A stretch of DNA of 64,000 nucleotides from DASRDU01 sp035560235 (GCA_035560235.1 DATMAG010000076.1:90476-154475); one strand, 5' to 3'; positions 53,092 to 61,308 are shown, numbered from the stretch's first letter. Notes: a model not told the origin generated them from the letters alone. Translations and numbers: made by a program.

Positions 53092-53619
53092 AGTGGTGTC
53101 CTCCACAAATCAGTGACTGATCAGGCTCAGATGCCCTGCCCCCCGCGACAGTCAGACTGTCCGAATCGGGTCTGAGGCAGCAGCAATGAGTCGAAAGATC
53201 GGATTTCAAAAACAGGAAACGCAATGGGCCTGTGCCAGGCGCGGCAGGCAGAGGGGCAAGAAACAGTGCTGCGCTGTAAATCGCAGCACGAAATAAATCT
53301 CGTGATGGCTCAGTGTTGCTCAGGGCCTGCAACGGATAGCCTGACTGATTCAGGCTAATGAGAAAGAAGCCCGGCACGGCCTGACACGGGTGACAGAGCC
53401 GGACTAACGCTTAATCGGTTCTGACTGCAGACAGCCTGCAAAATAGCGCGGGCTTGATAACACATCAGTTATTTGGAAGTCAATCATCATACGCCCTCTT
53501 AATCGCAAGCCTTGCCCGGACAGAGAGTCGAAGAAGCAACGCAAATTCCACTGCTCAATCTGCCTGTTTCTGCGCGAATGATCTGCCTCATCGTTCGGGC
53601 GCGACTCGGCGCGCGGGGT
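53092..53619. other. 528-base intergenic region
   Basis: No convincing gene is seen. A 7-bp stem (AGCCTGA at 53338-53344, TCAGGCT at 53350-53356) is present. The right half (about 53450-53560) is AT-richer. The region should hold the minus-strand promoter of the barrel gene and the transcript end of the NrdD-like gene. Confidence 0.5.
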
Positions 53620-55722
53620 TCAGAAACCTTGTGGTCTGCGCTTTCCGAGTTCGCTCAGTTTCCAGCGCGGCCACGTCGAAGTGCGACTGTAGCGGGTTGT
53701 GGCCTGCGCCAGCCCGTCAACACGCGTTGAACCGCAGCGCGGGCAGGCTGAGGCAACGCCGCGGGTGAACGCGCGACAAGCCAGGCAGATGGTGAAGTCA
53801 GGCGAAAATGTCAGCGCGGCGGCTCTGGTCTGATAAAAGACCCGCGAAATCAGCACGGCCAGGCGTTCAGCCGCCGGAACTTCAGCGCCCAGCCAGATGT
53901 CGCTCGTGGCGCCCTGGATCGCTCCGGCCTGCAGGGCGCCTTCGATTTTCGCTCTGGTGAAGGCATCGGCTGCGCTCGTCACCGGCAGCCGCGCTGCGCT
54001 CGTGTAAAACACCTCGTCAGGATCAGCTTCAGCGCCGATCACTGCTGCTGCCTGTGCGCCGAACTTTCGCAGATCGAGCCCCGCCAGCCGGTGCGGTGCG
54101 CCGAGGTCGCGCGATTCGGCCAGGCGAAACCGAACCTTGTGTTTGGCTGACAGGCGTTCGGTTTCGGCATTGAGATGCGCAATCACGCGCGCGGCAAAAT
54201 CCTGCGCTTCAGTCGAAACGTCGGGCGCGGCTCCGGTCATGATCTGCGCCAGTTCGCTCAGGCCAGTCGGGCAGATGGCGTGCGCCGTCCAGTTCAGCCG
54301 CAGGAACGGCTCCTTTTCGGGCCGCATCGCCAGCATCGCCAGCGAACCGGCTTCGCCACGCGCCAGCAGTTTTTCCAGAAAGATGCGTTTTTCAAGCGAT
54401 GCCTGTGCTGCCAGTTCCATCAGTTCACTGAGCAGTTCGAAGACCTTCAACTGATCGCCGCCCGCGCGCCATCCGGTGCGCGCCAGGTTGATTGCCACCG
54501 ATGAAAACGTCGCCGCCCGCCAGCGCCAGCTTTCGCCAGCGCGCTGCAACTGATCTGCGCCGATGCCGTAGCGCGCCGTGAATGCTGCCGCTGCTTCAGA
54601 GTTTTCATCGCCGCTTTCTGCCGGGCGATCAAAGGCGAAGACCACGCCGCCGCGCTCGGTCGCCACGCGGCTGACGAGTTCAAGAAAACCGCGATAGCCG
54701 GGGCTTTCGATGAAATGCCGCGTGAAATGCAGCACCGGACGCGGCCCGGTAAAAGGCAGTTGCTGCCCGTCGCCTTCCAGATAAACTTCAAACAGCGCTG
54801 TCAGAAAATTGCGGGCCACTTCACCGAATGAACCATAACTTTCATTGAGCGTTTCGCCGCCCGCACCAATTGCCGGAAGCGAGCGCAGGTAAGCCGGAGC
54901 GTCCCAGTCCAGATGCAGATCGCAGTTGACCGGCTGACCGCCGCGCGCAATCGCGGGCGAGGAGAGTTCAAACAACAATGCCTGCGCGACCTGCTTCAGA
55001 TCCTTCTGATCGAGATCAGCGAGCAGCGGAGCCATTGCGAAATTGAGTGAATCCCACGCCACCGCTTCGCTGAAATAACCGTGCAGCGCGGCGTTGTATT
55101 TGACCAGGTGCGCGGCCAGCACTTCGGGGCGACGGGCCGGTTTCGATCCGGCAAAACCGCCCGGCAGCACGATGCCGAAGCGTTTGATGAAATCCAGCGA
55201 GCCGGTCATCGTCGTCGGGCGATCAACTTCGCCCAGGTTTTCAATGTGCAGATCGCCCGCCAGGTGCGCGCTCGCTACGGTTTCAGAGAAGACCGCGAGA
55301 ATCGCGTATTCGCGTTTGATCGCCGCTGCGAGCGCAAGGCTGGTGCCTTCGGGGCCGAGCGCGGCGGCAGATTCCCTGAGCGATTCAGCCGAGGCTGATT
55401 GAATGATCCGGTCAACGTCATAAAGCGGCACGCCCAGGCGCGAATGCAGGCGATGCGCGACAGTCAGCCCATGTTCGATCAGCTTCGCATCAACCAGCCC
55501 GCGAATCAGCGGCGAAGTCAGCGCGCGAATGCCGGATCGCGCAATCTGATCCTGCACTTCAAGGCTTATCTGCTGCGCCTGCTCAGCCGTCAGCCCGGCC
55601 TCACGCACCAGCGCATCGGCAATCCGCTGCGGATCAAACCGGGCCAGGTCTTCGTCCGAACGGCGAACGAAAAGTTCAGCTTCAGTCATTTCAGGTGTAG
55701 TGTTGTCAGGGGGCGCAGGCAT
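53620..55722 (-). CDS. NrdD-like protein with ATP-cone, lacking radical Gly and catalytic Cys
   Basis: 700 residues from the ATG at 55722 (the frame extends into the repeat to 55818). The N-terminus is an ATP-cone (FDPQRIADALVREAGL). The body follows anaerobic ribonucleotide reductase NrdD: AHLAGDLHIENLG, PAIARGGQPVNCDLHLDWDAP, YGSFGEVARNFLTALFEVYLEG, LPFTGPRPVLHF, AGESWRWRAATFSSVAINLAR. The C-terminus keeps the zinc site CLAC...CPRCG (646-663). However, the glycyl-radical motif (TGY) reads TTRY near 675, and neither of the two active-site Cys regions has a Cys; only six Cys remain in the chain. No nrdG activase is adjacent. Probably a non-catalytic nucleotide-binding relative, perhaps regulatory. 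Confidence 0.8.
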   Translation of the reverse strand: MPAPPDNTTPEMTEAELFVRRSDEDLARFDPQRIADALVREAGLTAEQAQQISLEVQDQIARSGIRALTSPLIRGLVDAKLIEHGLTVAHRLHSRLGVPLYDVDRIIQSASAESLRESAAALGPEGTSLALAAAIKREYAILAVFSETVASAHLAGDLHIENLGEVDRPTTMTGSLDFIKRFGIVLPGGFAGSKPARRPEVLAAHLVKYNAALHGYFSEAVAWDSLNFAMAPLLADLDQKDLKQVAQALLFELSSPAIARGGQPVNCDLHLDWDAPAYLRSLPAIGAGGETLNESYGSFGEVARNFLTALFEVYLEGDGQQLPFTGPRPVLHFTRHFIESPGYRGFLELVSRVATERGGVVFAFDRPAESGDENSEAAAAFTARYGIGADQLQRAGESWRWRAATFSSVAINLARTGWRAGGDQLKVFELLSELMELAAQASLEKRIFLEKLLARGEAGSLAMLAMRPEKEPFLRLNWTAHAICPTGLSELAQIMTGAAPDVSTEAQDFAARVIAHLNAETERLSAKHKVRFRLAESRDLGAPHRLAGLDLRKFGAQAAAVIGAEADPDEVFYTSAARLPVTSAADAFTRAKIEGALQAGAIQGATSDIWLGAEVPAAERLAVLISRVFYQTRAAALTFSPDFTICLACRAFTRGVASACPRCGSTRVDGLAQATTRYSRTSTWPRWKLSELGKRRPQGF

Positions 55723-55732
55723 GGGGATTTGA

Positions 55733-55841
55733 GATTGCAGATTGCAGATTGCAGATTGCAGATTGCAGATTGCTGCCGGAAGCGAAGCAGTGAGCTGCTG
55801 ACGCTTTTCAATCTGCAATCTGCAATCTCAAATCTGCAATC
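55733..55841. repeat. inverted pair of GATTGCA heptamer arrays
   Basis: Left arm: five perfect GATTGCA units from 55733 plus a sixth with one change (to 55774). Right arm 55809-55841: the same units on the opposite strand, one altered. The arms can form a long hairpin. The right arm encodes the last residues and the stop codon of thiD, and the left arm lies just before the start of the NrdD-like gene. Confidence 0.9.
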
Positions 55842-56629
55842 GCATGATTGAGCGGCCCCGCGCCGTGTCCGAGGCCGGGAGCCGTGCGAATAGCTTCAGT
55901 GACGTAAGCCTTGGCGCGCTCTGTCGCGGCGGGAATGTCGCATCCCCGCGCCAGCAGCACGGCCATTGCCGCTGAGAGCGTGCAACCTGTGCCGTGCGTG
56001 TTGCGCGACTCAAGCTTTGCCGTCTGAAAAAGTCTGAAGTCGCGGCCATCGTACAACACATCAACGGCGGCGTCATCGAGATGACCGCCCTTGACCAGCA
56101 CGGCGCGCGCCCGATCAGGCTGAGCCTGAAACGCGGATCCGTAAATCCTTCGGGCGGCCTCTTTCATCTGCTCCAGGTTTTTCACTTCAAGCCCGGTAAG
56201 GCGTTCGGCTTCGGCCATATTCGGCGTGATGACACAGGCGAGCGGCAGCAGCCTTTCGCGCAGCGCCTCGGTTGCGGCATCGTCAATCAGATCGTACCCG
56301 CTTGTTGAGCGAATCACCGGATCAACGACAACGTTCGGCAACCGATGCTGCGTGATGATTTCAGCCGTGAGTTCGATGATTTCGCGCGTCGGCAGCATGC
56401 CGGTTTTGACGGCGGCGATTTCAAAGTCGCTGATGACCGGCTCAAGCTGCGCCCGCACGATTTCAGGCGGCTGATGATAAGCGCCGTAAACAGCGACCGT
56501 ATTCTGCGCCGTCAGCGAAGTAATCGCCGCTGTGCCGAAACAGCCGAACGCCGCAAAGGTTTTGATGTCAGCCAGAATCCCCGCCCCGCCCGACGGATCG
56601 AACCCGGCAATCGAAAGAACTGTGAGCAT
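55808..56629 (-). CDS. thiD: hydroxymethylpyrimidine/phosphomethylpyrimidine kinase
   Basis: 273 residues from the ATG at 56629; the 83 extra N-terminal codons of the longer frame fall in a repeat and are rejected. ThiD is clear from VLSIAGFDPSGGAGILADIKTF, TAQNTVAVYGAY, VVDPVIRSTSGYDLID, ITPNMAEAERLTG, VLVKGGHL and NTHGTGCTLSAAMAV (the anion hole and catalytic Asp/Cys region). It phosphorylates HMP and HMP-P in thiamine synthesis. The last seven residues (LRLQIAD) and the stop come from the GATTGCA repeat, so the original 3' end has been overwritten; the catalytic core is intact. Another repeat lies only 7 bases upstream of the start, replacing a normal ribosome-binding site. Confidence 0.93.
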   Translation of the reverse strand: MLTVLSIAGFDPSGGAGILADIKTFAAFGCFGTAAITSLTAQNTVAVYGAYHQPPEIVRAQLEPVISDFEIAAVKTGMLPTREIIELTAEIITQHRLPNVVVDPVIRSTSGYDLIDDAATEALRERLLPLACVITPNMAEAERLTGLEVKNLEQMKEAARRIYGSAFQAQPDRARAVLVKGGHLDDAAVDVLYDGRDFRLFQTAKLESRNTHGTGCTLSAAMAVLLARGCDIPAATERAKAYVTEAIRTAPGLGHGAGPLNHAIADLRLQIAD

Positions 56630-56635
56630 AAGGCA

Positions 56636-56733
56636 ATTGTCCGTGGTCAGTTGTCCGTGGTCAGCAATAATCAGGCAAGTGCGGCATTCGGTACTAACCG
56701 GCAACTGACAACTGACCACGGACAACTGACCAC
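56636..56733. repeat. inverted pair of (C/A)GTTGTC-CGTGGTC heptamer arrays
   Basis: Left arm about 56636-56664 alternates TTGTCCG and TGGTCAG units (14-base period); right arm about 56704-56733 is its near-perfect reverse complement. It fills the gap between the upstream membrane-protein stop codon (56739) and thiD. Same organisation as the other heptamer arrays in the window but with a different unit sequence. Confidence 0.85.
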
Positions 56734-56738
56734 TGTTG

Positions 56739-57284
56739 TTACTGGGGCGGGTAATCGGTCGGATATGGCGACGGATACTGCGGCGGTGGCGGCGGCGCCT
56801 GGCCTTTGCGCTTCTCGAAAATGGCCACGCCGAGCAGCCCGCCCAGCGTGCTGAACCCGGCCAGAAAGATCGCCACAAACACTCCGCTGAAGATGGAACC
56901 GATCAGGCGCTGCCCGAAGCTTTGCGCCTGCATCTGTTCGATCATTCGTTCCAGCGCCTGCTGCACCTTCGGGTCGCTGGTCACATCGGCCAGTCTGCGC
57001 ATCATGCCAAACATTGCCGGCCCCATCATCAGGCTCAGCGGAATGCCGATGATCAGCGAAATGACTGCGCCGATTCCACCGGCCATAATCCCGATCGCGG
57101 CTCCGTCGCCGGGTTTGACCGGCTGCGGTGAGCGGTCAACCAGCAGTCTGGCCGCAATCGCGCCGCCCAGCAGCGCCCACAGGCAGCAGCAGTAATTTCC
57201 GATATTGACCACCGGCAGCGATGACAGCACTCCGACAATCAGGCCGCCGATCAGGGCAGGTTGTTTTTTGTCAACTTCAGGCAT
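56739..57284 (-). CDS. small multi-pass membrane protein with Pro-rich tail
   Basis: 181 residues from the ATG at 57284, which has AGGAGA 9 bases upstream. Four hydrophobic, glycine-rich segments (IGGLIVGVLSSLPVVNIGNYC and following) suggest a polytopic inner-membrane protein, with a CCC cluster in the first loop, an amphipathic loop (SDPKVQQALERMIEQMQAQ) and a Pro/Tyr-rich cytosolic or periplasmic tail (PPPPPQYPSPYPTDYPPQ). Looks like the yet-uncharacterised DUF4199/TM-type family but I cannot fix the family. Same strand as thiD and the DUF2085 gene upstream. Confidence 0.65.
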   Translation of the reverse strand: MPEVDKKQPALIGGLIVGVLSSLPVVNIGNYCCCLWALLGGAIAARLLVDRSPQPVKPGDGAAIGIMAGGIGAVISLIIGIPLSLMMGPAMFGMMRRLADVTSDPKVQQALERMIEQMQAQSFGQRLIGSIFSGVFVAIFLAGFSTLGGLLGVAIFEKRKGQAPPPPPQYPSPYPTDYPPQ

Positions 57285-57321
57285 GCTGAATTTTCTCCTG
57301 TCAGTTTGCGATTGTGAACGC

Positions 57322-57819
57322 TCACGCGCGAGCTGCAGCCCGGCCCTGAAAAAACTGCGACCGCACGGCGACCAGTCCGGGAAGAATGTAAAAAGCCGTC
57401 GCCGCGCCTGCAATCAGTCCGGTCACGGCGCGTGACGCGAAGCTGTTGGTGAACAGTCCGACCGCGTTGCCTGCAAAATCAATCAGCATCGGCGCCGCCG
57501 CGAGCAGCAGCCACCTGCGATCAGGCATCGTTTCATCATCGAGCCGCCGCGCCAGCGGATAAATGAAAAGTCCGAGCAGGAACCCGGCATAGATCCCAGT
57601 GCAGCGCGCGCAGACGGCAAGCGGATAACCGAACAATTCAAACGACCGCTCCGGCATCTGATGACAGACCGCCGAAAAGCTGCGGTAAATCACGAGCGAT
57701 GAGAAGTAATGCTGTTCGTAAGCGAGCAGCGGCGCGGCCACAATCAGCGCCAGCCAGATCAGCACGGCGAGCAGCATGATGATCCAGACCATTCTCGCGG
57801 CGTTTGAATAACTGAGCAT
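57322..57819 (-). CDS. DUF2085 family membrane protein
   Basis: 165 residues from the ATG at 57819 with AGGTGA about 10 bases upstream. Four to five transmembrane helices. The family signature SAVCHQMPERSFELFGYPLA is followed by VCARCTGIYAGFLLG, giving Cys-His and Cys-X2-Cys pairs that could bind a metal or haem near the membrane surface. Function unknown. The start is 10 bases beyond the glpX stop codon, so the two are co-transcribed. Confidence 0.85.
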   Translation of the reverse strand: MLSYSNAARMVWIIMLLAVLIWLALIVAAPLLAYEQHYFSSLVIYRSFSAVCHQMPERSFELFGYPLAVCARCTGIYAGFLLGLFIYPLARRLDDETMPDRRWLLLAAAPMLIDFAGNAVGLFTNSFASRAVTGLIAGAATAFYILPGLVAVRSQFFQGRAAARA

Positions 57820-57829
57820 GCTGGCTGTA

Positions 57830-58876
57830 TCACCTGTCGAATCTGATGAACGCATCCGGCCCGCCTTCGATGTGAACGGTGTCAACGAAACGGACGTGGC
57901 GGGTTTCAGTCGTCATAATCAGCGAGTGCGTGCGTTTGCCGCTGCCGAAGAAGCGCACGCCGCGCAGGATTGTGCCGTCGGTGACGCCGCACGCGGCGAA
58001 GATGATCTTTTTGCCGGGCGCGAGTTCGTTCGTATCAAAGACGCGGCGCGGATCGCTGATGCCCATGTCCTTCATGCGGTCGGCCAGGTCTTCGGCAATC
58101 TTGGCGCGGTCTTCGGCCTGGTCGAGATCGTCGCGGAGCATAAAGCGCGCCTGGATTTCACCGTTCAGGCATTTCATCGCGGCTGCCGTAATCACGCCTT
58201 CCGGCGCGCCGCCGATGCCCATCAGCGCGTGCACGCCTGAACCGGCGACGGCAGCAGAAATGCCCGCTGACAGGTCGCCGTCAGTAATCAGGCGAATCCG
58301 CGCTCCGGCTTCACGAATTCCGGCAATCAGTTTTGAGTGGCGCGGGCGATCAAGCACAACGATGGTCAGGTCGCTGACTTCGCGGTTGAGGCGTTTGGCG
58401 ATGGCTTTGAGGTTGTCTTTCACCGGAGCGTCAATGTCAACCGCGCCTTTGACCGAAGGCCCGACAACGATCTTCTGCATATAAGTGTCCGGCGCGTTCA
58501 CCAGGCCGCCACGTTCCGCCGCTGCCAGCACTGCAATCGCGTTGGCTGAACCGGTCGCGCACAGGTTGGTGCCTTCGAGCGGATCAACGGCGATGTCAAC
58601 TTCGGGATAATGGCGCTGATTGCCATCGTGCGCGCCCATCCCGACGCGCTCACCGATGTAGAGCATCGGGGCTTCGTCACGCTCGCCTTCACCGATGACG
58701 ATGGTGCCGTCCATCGGAATCGTATCCATCACGTCGCGCATCTTTTCGACGGCGACGTGATCGGAATACTTGCGGTCGCCCTTGCCCATCGTGCGGGCGG
58801 CTTCAATTGCGGCAGCCTCGACGACCCGCAGAAAGTCATAGAGCAGATCGTGTTCCATCGGGCGTTCGACATTCAT
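57830..58876 (-). CDS. glpX: class II fructose-1,6-bisphosphatase
   Basis: 348 residues, the usual length for GlpX. Visible blocks are the N-terminal RVVEAAAIEAARTMGKGDRK with KYSDHVAVEKMRD, the metal and substrate site GTIVIGEGERDEAPMLYIGE, DIAVDPLEGTNLCA, and the later GIGGAPEGVITAAAMKC. It removes the 1-phosphate of fructose-1,6-bisphosphate in gluconeogenesis, and many GlpX proteins also accept sedoheptulose bisphosphate. GGAG lies 8 bases before the ATG. Followed by DUF2085 at 10 bases and preceded by tdk at 15 bases, so the three probably share a transcript. Confidence 0.95.
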   Translation of the reverse strand: MNVERPMEHDLLYDFLRVVEAAAIEAARTMGKGDRKYSDHVAVEKMRDVMDTIPMDGTIVIGEGERDEAPMLYIGERVGMGAHDGNQRHYPEVDIAVDPLEGTNLCATGSANAIAVLAAAERGGLVNAPDTYMQKIVVGPSVKGAVDIDAPVKDNLKAIAKRLNREVSDLTIVVLDRPRHSKLIAGIREAGARIRLITDGDLSAGISAAVAGSGVHALMGIGGAPEGVITAAAMKCLNGEIQARFMLRDDLDQAEDRAKIAEDLADRMKDMGISDPRRVFDTNELAPGKKIIFAACGVTDGTILRGVRFFGSGKRTHSLIMTTETRHVRFVDTVHIEGGPDAFIRFDR

Positions 58877-58891
58877 AAAGTGAAACTCCTT

Positions 58892-59497
58892 TCAATCACC
58901 GGTTGCGGCCAGTTCTTCACGTTCTTCGTGTTCCGCCGAAAGGTAAGGATCGAAGCATTTGCGGCAGCGGGCCTCATAGGCTCCGGCAGCGCCGACGACG
59001 ACGCGGGCCTTGCTGGCAATCAGGCGCTGAGTGTAAGTGGCGCTGCTGCCGCAGACGACGCAGACGGCGCGCGTCTTGGTTACGTCCTCAGCGATGGCGA
59101 GCAGTTGCGGCATCGGCTCAAACGGCTTGCCGAGATAATCCATATCCAGCCCGGCGATGATGACGCGCTTGCCGTCACTGGCAAGCTGATTGGCGACGGC
59201 GACCAGGTGATGATCGAAGAACTGGCCTTCGTCAATCCCGACCACGCCGGTCGAGAGATCAACGAGCGCCAGAATCTCGCGCGCCGAACTGACAATCTGC
59301 GATTCGATGCGCTGTTCGGAATGAGAAACGATGTGTGCTTCAGAGTAGCGATTATCAATGGCCGGTTTGAAGATCTGCACTCTCTGCCGGGCGATCTGAG
59401 CGCGGCGCAGGCGGCGAATCAGCTCTTCGCTCTTGCCGCTGAACATTGAACCAACGATGACTTCAATCCAGCCGGTACCGGGCGGGTAATGTTCCAC
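58892..59497 (-). CDS. tdk: thymidine kinase
   Basis: 201 residues from a likely GTG at 59497, chosen because AGGA lies about 12 bases upstream and the protein then begins right before the conserved WIEVIVGSMFSGKSEELIRRL Walker A block. The longer frame to 59587 gives an unconserved N-terminus. Further motifs are Walker B GIDEGQFFD, GLDMDYLGKPFEPM and the structural zinc site CVVCG...CRKC. Type II thymidine kinase, salvaging thymidine in the cytosol. 15 bases upstream of glpX. Confidence 0.93.
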   Translation of the reverse strand: MEHYPPGTGWIEVIVGSMFSGKSEELIRRLRRAQIARQRVQIFKPAIDNRYSEAHIVSHSEQRIESQIVSSAREILALVDLSTGVVGIDEGQFFDHHLVAVANQLASDGKRVIIAGLDMDYLGKPFEPMPQLLAIAEDVTKTRAVCVVCGSSATYTQRLIASKARVVVGAAGAYEARCRKCFDPYLSAEHEEREELAATGD

Positions 59498-59573
59498 GTT
59501 CGGGGACTTCCTTTCATTGGGGAGATGTATTTCTGCTGGCGGCCCACCTTCTACCACTATTGGCTGAGGATCG

Positions 59574-60143
59574 TCAATTTGGAACACCAGGACAGTCGGC
59601 TCTCGCCTCGTACCAGCAGATCTCGCGCCCGTTCTGAATCCGCGGCTCGCGTCCGTTCAGTTCCTCGTTGAACTCAAAGCCGAACTTCTTCAGCACGCGC
59701 ACCGAGGCGGCGTTGTCCCTGATCACCTTTGCCAGAATCCGGCTCAGCTTCATCCGCTTCAGACCGAACTCGACAACCGGCGCGAGGGCTTCGCTCATCA
59801 GGCCGCGGCCCCAGTAATCGGGCGCGAGTTCATAGCTCAGTTCGGCTTCACGACGCGCCTGATGCCAGTTATGATAGCCGCACGTTCCGATCAGCATCCG
59901 GTCTTCAGGACGCGCGATGGCCCAGCGGATGCCGCGATGCGTTTCAAACAGCAGTGCGTGGTAAGAGAGCAGATCCTGCACCTCATAAAGTCGTCTGAAA
60001 GGCGGGAAGATGTTGTAAGCCATCACGCGCGGCGAACTGTAAAGACCAAAGACCGGATGCAGATCCTCCGGCGCAAATGGCCGCAGCAGCAGCCGCGCCG
60101 TGCGTATCACCGGAATTTCTGTCAGCACGATTTCACTGGTCAT
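59574..60143 (-). CDS. GNAT-family N-acetyltransferase (RimJ/RimL type)
   Basis: 189 residues. The acetyltransferase fold is recognised from TARLLLRPFAPEDL at the N-terminus, the acetyl-CoA loop region LIGTCGYHNWHQARREAELSYEL, GRGLMSEALAPVVEFGL and the final NAASVRVLKKFGFEF, all typical of the RimJ/RimL branch that acetylates ribosomal proteins or small molecules. Substrate unknown. It lies 76 bases upstream of tdk on the same strand and divergent from a truncated S9 gene. Confidence 0.9.
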   Translation of the reverse strand: MTSEIVLTEIPVIRTARLLLRPFAPEDLHPVFGLYSSPRVMAYNIFPPFRRLYEVQDLLSYHALLFETHRGIRWAIARPEDRMLIGTCGYHNWHQARREAELSYELAPDYWGRGLMSEALAPVVEFGLKRMKLSRILAKVIRDNAASVRVLKKFGFEFNEELNGREPRIQNGREICWYEARADCPGVPN

Positions 60144-60162
60144 ACATCAGGAGAATAAGAAT

Positions 60163-60545
60163 ATGAAACTCAGAACAGGCACGCTGTCACAGTCGCTGGC
60201 CCGCTGATGATGCTGTTGATTATTGCGCCGCTCGCCGCCGCCCAGCAAGGCTACCAGAAACCGCCGAAAGCCGTCATGGACATCCTCGACGCGCCGTCAA
60301 CGCCGCTGGTCTCAGTTTCTCCGACGCGCGACCGGATGCTGCTCGCTGAAACCGAACGCTACCCGTCAATCGCTGAACTGGCCGAACCGATGCTGCGCCT
60401 GGCCGGGCAGCGCGTCAATCCGAACACCTGGGGGCCACACCGTTCGGGCCGCTTCGGCGCAACGATTACAGGATTGACCATCAAAAACATTGCTGACGGC
60501 AGGGAGCAGAAACTCGCTGTGCCAGCGAATGCAAATTTCGGCGGC
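60163..60545 (+). pseudogene. N-terminal remnant of an S9 family peptidase
   Basis: The original ATG at 60163 has GGAG nine bases upstream but the frame stops after 14 codons; the continuing family sequence is in the next frame from 60207 (signal-peptide core MMLLIIAPLAAAQ, then YQKPPKAVMDILDAPSTP, SVSPTRDRMLLAETERYPSI and ITGLTIKNIADGREQKL). These are the conserved first 110 residues of secreted S9 peptidases whose beta-propeller follows. Homology ends at about 60545, where an RHS fragment on the other strand begins. The gene is thus frameshifted and truncated. Confidence 0.7.
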
Positions 60546-60547
60546 TT

Positions 60548-61163
60548 TGATCTCCCAGACATCAGTCAGCCAGCCCAGCGCATTGGTCTTGCTCAGCCGC
60601 TGCTTCCCGGCCTGATCGGTGACCATGACCTGATTGCCGCTGTAAGCCGTCGTCACGGTCGCCGTGTCAGGCGTCGTCACAGTCAGCGCCCGGCTGAGCG
60701 CGTCATACGTGGTCGTCGTCCAGGTTCCGGCAGGCACAGCCGGAGAGGTGGCCGTCACCGGATCAGTCGCGCGAAACGGATGCGAGACCTGCGCGACCCA
60801 GCCCAGCCCGTCGAACTGCGTTTCAGTCACCGTCCACGTGTTGCCTGCGCCGGTATTCCCTTCCCAGCCTGCCTGGCGCGTCGTCCGCCCCAGCCCGTCA
60901 TAAAAGACCGTACTCTTCAGCAGATTGTCGTTAAAGGTATTCTGATCGCCCGTGGTGGTGATGGTCCGGTTAAGATTGTCGTAAGCGATGGTGGTCTGTC
61001 TCTTCTGCGCCGGAGGATTGGTCGCCGCCCCGACCTGCCAGATCGCCTGGACGAGCTGCGTCGTCCGATCCAGCGTGTCGTTACAGGCGAGACTGCTCAC
61101 CACTCCGTTCACCACGCCCGCGGCCTGTCCCGGCGCGATGGCGTGATGAGCGTCGGCCATCAC
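60548..61163 (-). pseudogene. RHS/YD-repeat fragment without core or toxin
   Basis: The minus strand encodes a run of RHS-type repeats (TTIAYDNLNRTITTTGD, STVFYDGLGRTTRQAGW, TETQFDGLGWVAQVSHPF, TTTYDALSRALTVTTPD, KTNALGWLTDV). It lacks both the N-terminal and the conserved core of an RHS protein and runs directly into the S9 relic at its 3' end. It looks like a detached middle segment of a larger RHS gene, such as the one at 61869-63335. Confidence 0.7.
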
Positions 61164-61308
61164 ACCTTCCGGGCGACCGGGATCACGGCGTATCTCTCGA
61201 ACAGCGGAACGCTCGAAAAGGCCCGAGCAGATCGCCGCGGACGACGAAGCTCTATGACCGCTCGCGGGACGATCTGACGCTTTATGAGATCGAGCGGATT
61301 CTGATCTG
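61106..61308 (+). pseudogene. C-terminal fragment of a tyrosine recombinase (integrase)
   Basis: The plus strand reads GHHTFRATGITAYLSNSGTL with the catalytic His-X2-Arg, then after a small deletion and frame change TTKLYDRSRDDLTLYEIERI before a TGA at 61308, with the catalytic Tyr in KLYDR. This is the last third of a phage-type integrase; the rest is gone. It overlaps the 5' edge of the RHS fragment on the other strand, so at least two insertions or deletions have met here. Confidence 0.65.

Noticed and set aside
55733..55841. CRISPR-like array
   Set aside because: Units are 7 bases, contiguous and without spacers; an inverted copy follows. No cas gene is near.
56629..56739. TPP riboswitch upstream of thiD
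   Set aside because: The interval is entirely filled by the heptamer inverted array; no thi-box-like conserved segments are seen.
56630..56878. 83-residue N-terminal extension of ThiD
   Set aside because: It is encoded by the repeat and by antisense of the next gene; family homology begins at the ATG at 56629.
38525..60545. The S9 C-terminal relic (38.5-38.8 kb, minus) and S9 N-terminal relic (60.2-60.5 kb, plus) as halves of one gene split by a 22-kb inversion
   Set aside because: Orientation would fit, but the two fragments look like different S9 subfamilies and about 600 residues of the middle are absent. Two independent losses are simpler.
60207..61277. A single 356-residue plus-strand protein
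   Set aside because: Its first 110 residues are an S9 relic, its middle is antisense to RHS repeats and its end is an integrase relic; it is a chance fusion of fragments.
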